From an uncultured Alphaproteobacteria bacterium (GTDB taxonomy: Bacteria > Pseudomonadota > Alphaproteobacteria > Rs-D84), in contig CALXML010000007.1 in NCBI GenBank assembly GCA_944389465.1, positions 1 through 50,510 on the forward strand: a stretch of 50,510 nucleotides of DNA, in the 5' to 3' direction. The translations under genes were made by a program, and so were the position numbers. Shown here piece after piece: positions 40,848 to 48,229 of this stretch (its first letter is position 1; every line of letters starts with the position of its first letter). The notes beneath the pieces were generated by a model. It was given only the letters and a program-made list of their open reading frames with translations, made no database searches and was not told the DNA's origin.

Positions 40848-43800
40848 TATTCTATTTCAACCCTTATCCCCAGATTAACAAAATCATTTGCGGTTGTCGC
40901 GCCCAATTCCACACCACCGGGCAACGCCATGGTTGCCACTTTGTCAGTGGCGTGTAAATTCAGCACCACACGTGTTGGTCCCGCACGCAGTGACTGTAAC
41001 GCCTTTTTCACATCAGCCAACACACCACCGTCATATATATCCAATGTTATTTTTTTTGCTATTTTTGCCACCCATTGCGTCAGGGGCATAATGGAATCCA
41101 CAAATACAGAAATTCTGTCATCACGACACGATGTTTTTCCAGAAATCAGCACCAGCATTTCATTGCTTAAAATCTGGGCAAAATCAGCCGCAGATTGCCC
41201 GAACGCCACCGCGTCAATATTGCCAAAACTGTCAGATGCATTAATTGTAATCATATCTTTGCCGGTTTTGGTTCTGCGACGTGAAAAAGAACTGACCGTT
41301 GCGGCAATATTAACCGGTTTTCTGTCCCCCAATTCCGCCAGTGTCGCACTGGTCGCCAATCCTGCACGACTGATTAAATGTTTGTATTGGTCCAACGGAT
41401 GCGCAGATATATAAAATCCCAATGCCGACAATTCGTTTTCCAAACGTTGTGCGAACGTCCACGCAGGCGTATTCGGCAAATTCTTTTTTAATCTGTCTTC
41501 GGCAACGTCATCCTCTATTGTATTTGCAAATAAAGACAAAGAATTAGCCCCATCACGTGATTTAGACGCATATGACAATATTGCATCAGCATTCATAAAT
41601 ATTGCCGCACGGTTTGCCTCCAATGAATCCAGAACGCCAACCTTGGCAAACGCTTCCAATATACGCTTGTTCATAATTGGGGCGCATCGTTTTGCAAAAT
41701 CAGTCAGGTTTTTAAATTTGCCATGTGCATTGCGTTCTGCAACTATTGCATCTGTTGCGACCGTGCCAACGCCCTTGATGGCAGCCAATGCATATATTAT
41801 TTTTCCACCGCGCACGGTAAACAATGATTCACTTTCATTAATATCCGGTGCAACAATTTGTATGCCAAAATTGGATTTAGCATCATCAACAAACAACGCC
41901 AATTGGTCGGTGTCATTTAAATTACTGGACATCGCAGCCGCCAAAAATTCCGGCGTGTAATTTGCTTTTAAATACGCACACTGATTTGCGACAATTGAAT
42001 ACGCAATCGCGTGTGATTTGTTAAAAGCATACTTGGCAAATTCCTTGAATTTTTCCCATAATTCTTTGGCCTGTTCACGGTCCAGCGTTTGTTCCTGTTC
42101 GCATCCGTCGTAAAATTTGCCTTCCAGTTCATCCAACATTTTGGCGATTTTTTTACCCATTGCCTTGCGCACGTTGTCCGATTGTCCACGTGTAAAGCCC
42201 GCCAACGCACGTGTTAATTGCATAACCTGTTCTTGGTATACGATAATGCCATATGTTTCTTTTAATATTGGTTCAGCGCGCGGGTGCACATATTCAACTT
42301 TCTCTTCGCCGTGCATACGCGCAATAAATTGCGGAATAAAAGCAATGGGCCCCGGACGATTCAAAGCATTTAATGCAGAAATTTCCAAGAAACTGGTCGG
42401 GTGCATTTTACGCAAAGTCTGTTGAACAAACGGGGCATCAAATTGGAATATGCCTTCGGTTAATCCAGATTGCCATAATTTCATAGTTTTTGGGTCATCT
42501 GTTGGAATTTTATCCAAATCTATGTTTATCCCGCGGGTTTGTTGAATTAACTTTATGGCATATTTTAATATGGCCAACGTTTCCAAACCCAGAAAGTCAA
42601 ACTTGATTAATCCAGAAGATTCCAAATAATGCCCATCAAATTGACACGATGGCAATGGGTTCGCAGGGTCACGATATACCGGCGCAATTTTTGTTGTTGG
42701 TCTGTCACCAATAACAACACCACAGGCATGTTGTCCCAAATTGCGTAATGAGCCCTCCAGTTCTTCGGCAATGGAAACAACCTTGTTCATATCTTCGTCA
42801 GTTTGCAGAATTGTTTGAATTTCAGGCGACGCATCAACCGCATCTTTTAATGTTTTTGCATCCTGTGGAATTAATTTAGACAATCTGTCTGATTTAGAAT
42901 AGGGTATTCCATAAACACGGCCAATATCACGAATCGCACCACGTGCCTGTAAACTGCCGAATGTAATAATGCGGCACACAGAATCATGACCATATTTATC
43001 ACAAATATACGCCAATACGCGTTCAATACCGGTGGGTTCAAAATCCACGTCAAAATCGGGCATAGAAATACGGTCTGGATTTAAAAAACGTTCAAACAGT
43101 AATCCATACTGTAACGGATTAACGTGTGTAATACCCAACGCCCACGCCACAATAGACCCCGCACCAGACCCACGCCCCGGACCAGTTAAAATATCATTAT
43201 GACGACACCAATCAATATAATCCGCAACGATTAAGAAATACCCCGGAAATCCCATATTGATAATAACGCCCAATTCAAATTCAGCCTGTTCATAATATGG
43301 TTTAGTATCCGTAATTCCATGTTGTGCCAAATTTTTTGCCAATCCGGTCATTGTGTGGTCACGCAGCATTTGGCATTCTTGTTCAAAATCATCACCAAAA
43401 CGCGGCAACAGCGGTTTTTCATGCACATTTACCATAAAACCGCATCTGTTGGCAATCACAGTGGTATTGGCGATTGCTTCTGGTAAATCAGAAAACAATT
43501 CCGCCATTTCCGCCCCAGATTTAAAATATTGTTCAGATGATTTACGTGGGCGATTTGGGTCAATAACCTTGGTCTGGCCTAAAACACAACTTAATGCATC
43601 TTCGGCCTCGTAATTTTCAGGTGCTGCAAATTCAACATCATTTGTGGCAACAACAGGGATGTTTAATTCCAATGCAATTTTCAAAAATTCAGGTTCTGTT
43701 TTTATTTCATCATCCAACCCATGCCGCTGAATTTCAATATAAAACCGGTCGCCAAAAATATCCAATAATTGACGTGCAAACGTACGCGCCTGTTCATTTT

Positions 43801-44257
43801 GGTTGTTTAAAATCGCCATGCCAATTGGCCCAGTATGCGCCCCAGACAGACAAATCAATCCACCACTGTGCGATGTTAATTCATCAAAAGTAATATATGG
43901 GCCCAAATGATGATTTTCTTCACGCATATACATAATGCGGCTTAATTCGCACAGGTTTAAATATCCATCGTGATTTTGCGTCAATAAAACAATACGTGAC
44001 AAAGTATTTTGCCGCAGAATTTTTGGGTCCACATTATGCTGGTTTAATGTGATTTCAGTGCCGATTATGGGCTGAATCTTGTTTTTTGGCATAACATCAG
44101 AAAATTCAGCACATCCCGACATCATATTAGTATCCGTCAATGCGCATGCCGACATATTATTTGCAATGCACAGTTCGGGAATTTGCTTGATTTTCAGTGT
44201 TCCCGCCCCAATAGAAATACGCGAATGTGTACGAAGATGAACAAATTGATTTTCCAT
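40847..44257 (-). CDS. dnaE: DNA polymerase III alpha subunit
   Basis: Catalytic subunit of the replicative polymerase. The 1136-aa product has the N-terminal PHP domain (V-H-L-R-T-H-S, A-L-T-D-T-N), the polymerase C-family core with G-P-G-R-G-S-G-A-G-S, catalytic P-D-F-D-V-D-F, and R-R-fingers (Q-E-Q-V-M-Q-L), the HhH part (K-G-V-G-T-V-A-T), and a C-terminal OB fold (R-R-R-T-K-T-G-K-D-M). PHP motif 1 reads T-H-S rather than H-x-H-S-x-S, so the PHP site is probably inactive. ATG at 44257 gives MENQFVHLRTHS; a 13-residue upstream extension is unlikely. Co-transcribed with rsmH. Confidence 0.96.
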   Translation of the reverse strand: MENQFVHLRTHSRISIGAGTLKIKQIPELCIANNMSACALTDTNMMSGCAEFSDVMPKNKIQPIIGTEITLNQHNVDPKILRQNTLSRIVLLTQNHDGYLNLCELSRIMYMREENHHLGPYITFDELTSHSGGLICLSGAHTGPIGMAILNNQNEQARTFARQLLDIFGDRFYIEIQRHGLDDEIKTEPEFLKIALELNIPVVATNDVEFAAPENYEAEDALSCVLGQTKVIDPNRPRKSSEQYFKSGAEMAELFSDLPEAIANTTVIANRCGFMVNVHEKPLLPRFGDDFEQECQMLRDHTMTGLAKNLAQHGITDTKPYYEQAEFELGVIINMGFPGYFLIVADYIDWCRHNDILTGPGRGSGAGSIVAWALGITHVNPLQYGLLFERFLNPDRISMPDFDVDFEPTGIERVLAYICDKYGHDSVCRIITFGSLQARGAIRDIGRVYGIPYSKSDRLSKLIPQDAKTLKDAVDASPEIQTILQTDEDMNKVVSIAEELEGSLRNLGQHACGVVIGDRPTTKIAPVYRDPANPLPSCQFDGHYLESSGLIKFDFLGLETLAILKYAIKLIQQTRGINIDLDKIPTDDPKTMKLWQSGLTEGIFQFDAPFVQQTLRKMHPTSFLEISALNALNRPGPIAFIPQFIARMHGEEKVEYVHPRAEPILKETYGIIVYQEQVMQLTRALAGFTRGQSDNVRKAMGKKIAKMLDELEGKFYDGCEQEQTLDREQAKELWEKFKEFAKYAFNKSHAIAYSIVANQCAYLKANYTPEFLAAAMSSNLNDTDQLALFVDDAKSNFGIQIVAPDINESESLFTVRGGKIIYALAAIKGVGTVATDAIVAERNAHGKFKNLTDFAKRCAPIMNKRILEAFAKVGVLDSLEANRAAIFMNADAILSYASKSRDGANSLSLFANTIEDDVAEDRLKKNLPNTPAWTFAQRLENELSALGFYISAHPLDQYKHLISRAGLATSATLAELGDRKPVNIAATVSSFSRRRTKTGKDMITINASDSFGNIDAVAFGQSAADFAQILSNEMLVLISGKTSCRDDRISVFVDSIMPLTQWVAKIAKKITLDIYDGGVLADVKKALQSLRAGPTRVVLNLHATDKVATMALPGGVELGATTANDFVNLGIRVEIE

Positions 44258-44349
44258 GCCACGACAATAGCAAAAAATCACCCATCGGGGCAACATTAAA
44301 AATAAAAATATTTGTTATGGAAATAAAATACCAGATATGTAATAATTAC

Positions 44350-44504
44350 AGCGCATTGGATGATTACCAATGTGGGGCTTAACAACCTCTTAAAGGATAC
44401 TCCAATATTGGTTGGAGGGTTGCGAATATATTGAATAAGCAACGCTATTTTGTATTTAATAGTTGTTAACCTCCAACCGCCTTTCATCACGGCGGTATTT
44501 TTTG
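44350..44504 (+). ncRNA. Structured RNA element, copy 3 (leader of small HTH gene)
   Basis: Shorter, diverged copy. 5' hairpin CATTGG/CCAATG (44354-44372); TTAACAAC (44379-44386) pairs with GTTGTTAA (44462-44469), replacing TAGTAAC/GTTACTA of copies 1 and 2 at both strands; CTCCAA (44400-44405) can pair with TTGGAG (44412-44417); GGTTGGAGG (44410-44418) with CCTCCAACC (44470-44478); core GAATATATTGAATAAGCA identical to copy 2; hairpin CTATT/AATAG; terminator ACCGCC/GGCGGT plus T-run, again compensated. The small TGTCA-type hairpin is absent. Promoter-like TTGTTA...TATGTA precedes it. An HTH gene starts 27 bases on. Confidence 0.72.
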
Positions 44505-44530
44505 TTTAATAAACAATGGGGGATAAAAAT

Positions 44531-44773
44531 ATGACAGTAATATTATTTGATTCACGCGTGTTGGGTACTGCAATGACACATGGACGTAAAAATGCACGCC
44601 TGCGCCGTGGTGATGCGGCACGAATGTTAAAAATACCATATAAAACATTACGAAAATATGAACAGGGCCAACAAATGATACCAGATGCAATACTGGAAAA
44701 ATTACTGACATATGGATTTACATTATTGTATGCAAAACGTCCAGACTTAAAACAACAGACAGGAATGAAATAA
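44531..44773 (+). CDS. Small helix-turn-helix protein, 80 aa
   Basis: Probably a DNA-binding regulator. The short chain holds an HTH-like segment: R-K-N-A-R-L-R-R-G-D-A-A-R-M-L-K-I-P-Y-K-T-L-R-K-Y-E-Q-G-Q-Q-M-I-P-D-A-I-L-E-K-L-L, with the recognition helix around P-Y-K-T-L-R-K-Y-E. This resembles a minimal XRE-type fold; the basic tail is K-R-P-D-L-K-Q-Q. ATG at 44531 is chosen because GGGGGAT lies before it; an ATG at 44516 would overlap that site. It is preceded by RNA element copy 3 and followed by a terminator. Target unknown; it may share control with the two secreted cassettes through the common leader. Confidence 0.75.
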   Translation: MTVILFDSRVLGTAMTHGRKNARLRRGDAARMLKIPYKTLRKYEQGQQMIPDAILEKLLTYGFTLLYAKRPDLKQQTGMK

Positions 44774-44774
44774 C

Positions 44775-44802
44775 AAAAACGGGGCAAACGCCCCGTTTTA
44801 TA
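44775..44802 (+). terminator. Intrinsic terminator after small HTH gene
   Basis: AAAACGGGGC-aaac-GCCCCGTTTT, same core as the terminators at 9678, 21887 and 28957. Confidence 0.85.
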
Positions 44803-44808
44803 AATAAG

Positions 44809-44885
44809 TGGTGGGTTAGGTAGGACTTGAACCCACGACCAAAGCGTTATGAGCGCTCCGCTCTAACCAACTGAGCTACTAACCC
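44809..44885 (-). tRNA. tRNA with anticodon CAT (Met elongator or Ile2)
   Basis: Complete cloverleaf on the minus strand: acceptor GGGTTAG/CTAACCC, D-arm GCTC/GAGC, anticodon loop CTCATAA, T-arm GTGGG-TTCAAGT-CCTAC, discriminator A and encoded CCA. The acceptor and loop exclude initiator tRNA-type features. The CTTTGGTCG...TTCAAGTCC part resembles E. coli tRNA-Ile2, so lysidine-modified Ile2 is a real alternative to elongator Met. Confidence 0.93.
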
Positions 44886-44979
44886 ACGGGCAACATTATA
44901 TACTATTTCATACTTGTTGCAAGCAATTTTTATTATGTGCTTTATTTTTATTTCTGTATATGCCACCATATGACATGGT

Positions 44980-46260
44980 ATGGCCGAATTAGTAAAAATC
45001 TTAAGCGATATACAACAACAGGCGTTTAATACAATTGAACGTACGGGGGCTAATTTATTAATTCTGGGTCAGGCCGGAACAGGCAAATCCACGTTTGTTA
45101 ATTACCTGAAATCCGCATCGGCAAAGCATATAATTTGTGCATGTCCAACGGCGGTGTCGGCATTGAATGTTGGCGGGCAAACAATACATTCATTGTTTCA
45201 AATTCAGCCACGTGATTTTATTATGCCTGAATTATTAAAATTAAAGGCAAAGCCACGTAATATATTAAATGCCGCCGACGTATTAATTATTGATGAAATT
45301 TCCATGGTTGCGCCTGATTTATTGGATGCCATTGATATATTGGCGCGTATGGCACGTCATAATAACGCACCCTTTGGCGGACTGCAGGTTGTTGCCATTG
45401 GTGATTTGTTTCAATTGCCACCGGTTATAACGCGTGACGCAATGGAATATTATCGCACTGAATATGGGCATGATAATGCGTACTTTTTTGATGCGAATGT
45501 ATATGAACGTGCAAATTTTTTGCGTTATGATTTTGATTTAGTATATCGGCAAAATGATGCCGCGTTATTGGAAAATCTGCGCCGGTTGCGACATAATGAT
45601 TTAACCGCCTTGGATTTTTTTAATAATTGCAAAATAAATGATGCCACGCGCCGTGAAAATGCGGTGCTGATAACGCCTTTCCGTGCGGTCGCAGAACGTA
45701 TAAACGCATCGCGATTAAATCAAATTAATGCGCCTGAAATAACATATACGGGTGAATTAAGTGGTAATTTTTCAGAACGCGATGTCCCAGCACCAATGGA
45801 TTTAACGTTAAAGGTTGGGGCATTGGTCGTTTTTGTAAAAAATGGTGATAAATGGCACAATGGTTCTGTGGGCATTGTGCGTAATTTGGGTGCGCGTGAT
45901 ATAACAGTTGAATTATTAAATAAATCACGTGATGTTGTATCTGTTCGTCCGGAAACGTGGCAAAAAATAGAATATGTTCGTGATGAAAACGACCGTCTGC
46001 AGGAAAATGAAGTCGGCAGTTTTAAACAATTTCCACTGAATTTGGGCTATGCCATGACAATACACAAGGCACAGGGAAAAACACTGGACAGTGTGATTGT
46101 GGATATTTCACGTGGTGCGTTTGCGCATGGTCAAACATATGTTGCATTATCACGCACACGCAATGCCGCTGATATGGACATCGCATCACCACTGCGCCCG
46201 CGCGATGTTATTTTTGATACCCGCGTTTTAAATTTTGTTGACGCAAATCATTCAGCATAA
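44980..46260 (+). CDS. PIF1/RecD-like superfamily 1B helicase
   Basis: ATP-dependent 5'-3' DNA helicase, probably in recombination or replication restart. The 426-aa product has motif I L-G-Q-A-G-T-G-K-S-T, motif Ia P-T-A-V-S-A-L-N-V-G-G-Q-T-I-H-S-L-F (PIF1 type), motif II I-I-D-E-I-S-M-V, motif III A-I-G-D-L-F-Q-L-P-P-V, motif V M-T-I-H-K-A-Q-G-K-T-L and motif VI T-Y-V-A-L-S-R-T-R. All helicase motifs are intact. It lacks long accessory domains. No Shine-Dalgarno precedes ATG 44980. Its last 53 bases overlap the convergent 362-aa gene. Confidence 0.88.
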   Translation: MAELVKILSDIQQQAFNTIERTGANLLILGQAGTGKSTFVNYLKSASAKHIICACPTAVSALNVGGQTIHSLFQIQPRDFIMPELLKLKAKPRNILNAADVLIIDEISMVAPDLLDAIDILARMARHNNAPFGGLQVVAIGDLFQLPPVITRDAMEYYRTEYGHDNAYFFDANVYERANFLRYDFDLVYRQNDAALLENLRRLRHNDLTALDFFNNCKINDATRRENAVLITPFRAVAERINASRLNQINAPEITYTGELSGNFSERDVPAPMDLTLKVGALVVFVKNGDKWHNGSVGIVRNLGARDITVELLNKSRDVVSVRPETWQKIEYVRDENDRLQENEVGSFKQFPLNLGYAMTIHKAQGKTLDSVIVDISRGAFAHGQTYVALSRTRNAADMDIASPLRPRDVIFDTRVLNFVDANHSA

Positions 46261-47296
46261 GTTTATATAATGCATCACCGTTTTCCTGTAACTGGTTGAA
46301 ATTAATATCTTTGCCGTCAACCAATTTTTTGACACTGGGAACTTTATTGCCGGAAACAGCATCTTTTGCAGCGTTCACAATTGCATTACGTTCCGCACCA
46401 AAAATGATTTTTCCATCATCTGTTAATGGATATATTTGTTCGTCTGATGGTAATAAACCCATAATATCGTGTTCCTTGAACGACAGTTGTTTCAAATGAC
46501 CCGCAACAAAAATATTGCCGTATTTAGGTCTGAAATAACATGGAATAATATCAGCAGAATTTTCACAAATCCAATCTGCAAACAAATTGCTGTGGTTTTG
46601 CATCATTGTGTCTTCGGCGGATGCAAAAGATACGGTTGAAAACCGTGGATGTGTCAATGGCGCAACAGGATTATGCTGAATAACCAACAATTCATGCTGA
46701 ATTTTATTAGTATCAGCCGGTGTATATCCCGCATTCAACATATCAGTGTGCATCAAATTCGCCATTTGCCAAATGGCGGCCGCACCATGACAATGTGCAT
46801 AAAATTTCATACGACGCACATTTTGCATTGCAGTGTTTAATTCTAACTTTTGTCCATTATCGTTTATGACACGCGGACGTAAAATGATATTATACAATTG
46901 CTGGATATAATTGGGCAGGGGCTCGTTTTGATTCATATCGCGCACGGTTAAATCATATTCATGTTGTAATATGGGGTGCACCTGTTGACGCAGTCTGCGT
47001 CCGGCGGCCTTGAACAGTTCTGTGCGTTCCAGCGTTGAATCACGTGAACCAAAATTATACACAACAGAATACACATTAACCCCAGAAATTCCATTTTGAT
47101 TTAATAACGTGGAAATTATTTTTGCGTATGAATTTGCACCCTTGTTACCATTTGTTAATTCACCACCAAAAATCACAAAGGCCGGCACGTCAACAGGTAT
47201 TTTATCAACAGTTACACAACCATATTGATTATCGGCTGTTTTTGCAACACGCTGAATAACACTGGCACTGCTGATGGTGTAATTTGAATTGCTCAT
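46208..47296 (-). CDS. Hypothetical 362-aa protein, possibly alpha/beta-hydrolase-like
   Basis: Not recognised. Soluble, no signal peptide. The N-terminal third has strand-like P-A-F-V-I-F-G-G-E-L-T-N-G-N-K-G-A-N-S-Y-A and V-N-V-Y-S-V-V-Y-N-F-G-S. A buried-strand-turn-helix Y-A-H-C-H-G-A-A-A-I-W near residue 168 has the shape of a nucleophile elbow with Cys in the nucleophile position, and later H-E-L-L-V-I-Q-H-N-P-V-A and A-G-H-L could supply acid/His. It starts in a 4-base ATGA overlap with the rimI stop, so it belongs to the lon-tsaB-rimI run. The hydrolase reading is weak. Confidence 0.7.
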   Translation of the reverse strand: MSNSNYTISSASVIQRVAKTADNQYGCVTVDKIPVDVPAFVIFGGELTNGNKGANSYAKIISTLLNQNGISGVNVYSVVYNFGSRDSTLERTELFKAAGRRLRQQVHPILQHEYDLTVRDMNQNEPLPNYIQQLYNIILRPRVINDNGQKLELNTAMQNVRRMKFYAHCHGAAAIWQMANLMHTDMLNAGYTPADTNKIQHELLVIQHNPVAPLTHPRFSTVSFASAEDTMMQNHSNLFADWICENSADIIPCYFRPKYGNIFVAGHLKQLSFKEHDIMGLLPSDEQIYPLTDDGKIIFGAERNAIVNAAKDAVSGNKVPSVKKLVDGKDINFNQLQENGDALYKLMLNDLRQQNLKRGYQK

Positions 47297-47679
47297 AATT
47301 TTTTCTCCATTAAAACGGCATCTGTGCCATCATAGTATTTTGGGCGAATGCCGATTTGAATATATCCTGCATTTTCGTACAGTGCGCGGGCAGGGTGATT
47401 GTTTTCTGCCACTTCCAAAAATATTTTTTTGCCACCGCGTTTTTTTACGTCTGCCTCTATTAACGTTAACATTGCCGCTGCAATGCCACCACGGCGCGCA
47501 TCCGGATGAACGCCAATTGTGATAATTTCAGCCTCGTCCATAACGACACGCCAAACGGCAAAGCCATTCTGGCTGGCGATGATGTCACAACCTGATTTCT
47601 TCAAATCTGCGAAATCATTGGCCGTCCACGGTTTGTGCGGGAAACAGGCACGATGAAGTTTTTCCAGTTCGTTCAACAT
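47293..47679 (-). CDS. rimI: GNAT acetyltransferase, RimI type
   Basis: Probably acetylates the N-terminus of ribosomal protein S18 or other proteins. The 128-aa product shows the GNAT acetyl-CoA motif V-H-P-D-A-R-R-G-G-I-A-A-A-M-L (where the usual R/QxxGxG/A reads R-R-G-G-I-A) and the C-terminal L-E-V-A-E-N-N-H-P-A-R-A-L-Y-E-N-A-G-Y of RimI. Its position one base after tsaB is the common tsaB-rimI pairing and supports the name. Somewhat short compared with the 145-aa norm. Confidence 0.85.
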   Translation of the reverse strand: MLNELEKLHRACFPHKPWTANDFADLKKSGCDIIASQNGFAVWRVVMDEAEIITIGVHPDARRGGIAAAMLTLIEADVKKRGGKKIFLEVAENNHPARALYENAGYIQIGIRPKYYDGTDAVLMEKKL

Positions 47680-48218
47680 TATTTTTTATTTTGTTCGGCA
47701 TAACTGGGGCGCAAATACATCGGCACAACTGGTTCATTATCCCCAGAAACTAATTTTTTATTTACGATTGATACCGCATTTTTTAAATTAAATGGTTTGT
47801 GCCCCACAGTACGTGGCCAATCCATCTGTTTTACTTCTACTTCGTCAATTGACATTGTGCATGGCAACAGTCCATTTGCCGCGACAAAGAAATCCCCACG
47901 TCCCGAATCAATTGCAACAAACGCGTTTGGCGCATCATATAAATACAATTCAAACGCGTTAATCGGAACAACAGGAATGTCCAGCCCCAGTGCCAAACCC
48001 TTGGCATATGCAATGCCCAAACGTATACCTGTAAAACTGCCGGGGCCAACAACAACACCAACCGCCGTCAGTTCAGACCAATTTGCCCCACATTCTTTTA
48101 AAAATTTTTCACATTCTGTGGGCAATGCAACAGATTGCTTGTCCACATCAATGTGTTTGTAATGCGAATCCAATACAAATTCCAAACCATTACCAGCAGT
48201 ATTGATTATCAGAATCAT
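47679..48218 (-). CDS. tsaB: tRNA t6A biosynthesis protein TsaB
   Basis: Partner of TsaD in making threonylcarbamoyl-A37 on tRNAs, upstream of the MtaB reaction also encoded here. The 179-aa product has the ASKHA-fold start I-L-I-I-N-T-A, the diagnostic V-V-V-G-P-G-S-F-T-G-I-R-L-G-I-A-Y-A-K-G-L-A loop near residues 57-78, and A-I-D-S-G-R-G-D-F-F. Shorter than the usual 220-230 aa at the C-terminus. It starts 11 bases past the lon stop, behind AAAGGAACATAAA, and is co-transcribed with rimI. Confidence 0.93.
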   Translation of the reverse strand: MILIINTAGNGLEFVLDSHYKHIDVDKQSVALPTECEKFLKECGANWSELTAVGVVVGPGSFTGIRLGIAYAKGLALGLDIPVVPINAFELYLYDAPNAFVAIDSGRGDFFVAANGLLPCTMSIDEVEVKQMDWPRTVGHKPFNLKNAVSIVNKKLVSGDNEPVVPMYLRPSYAEQNKK

Positions 48219-48229
48219 TTTATGTTCCT

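Noticed and set aside
44809-44885. tRNA(CAT) as initiator tRNA-fMet
   Set aside because: The first acceptor pair is a normal G-C and the anticodon stem lacks the three consecutive G-C pairs of initiator tRNAs.
48219-48229. Hidden frameshifted protease domain behind lon
   Set aside because: Only 11 bases separate the lon stop from tsaB, which is a clear TsaB from its first residues.
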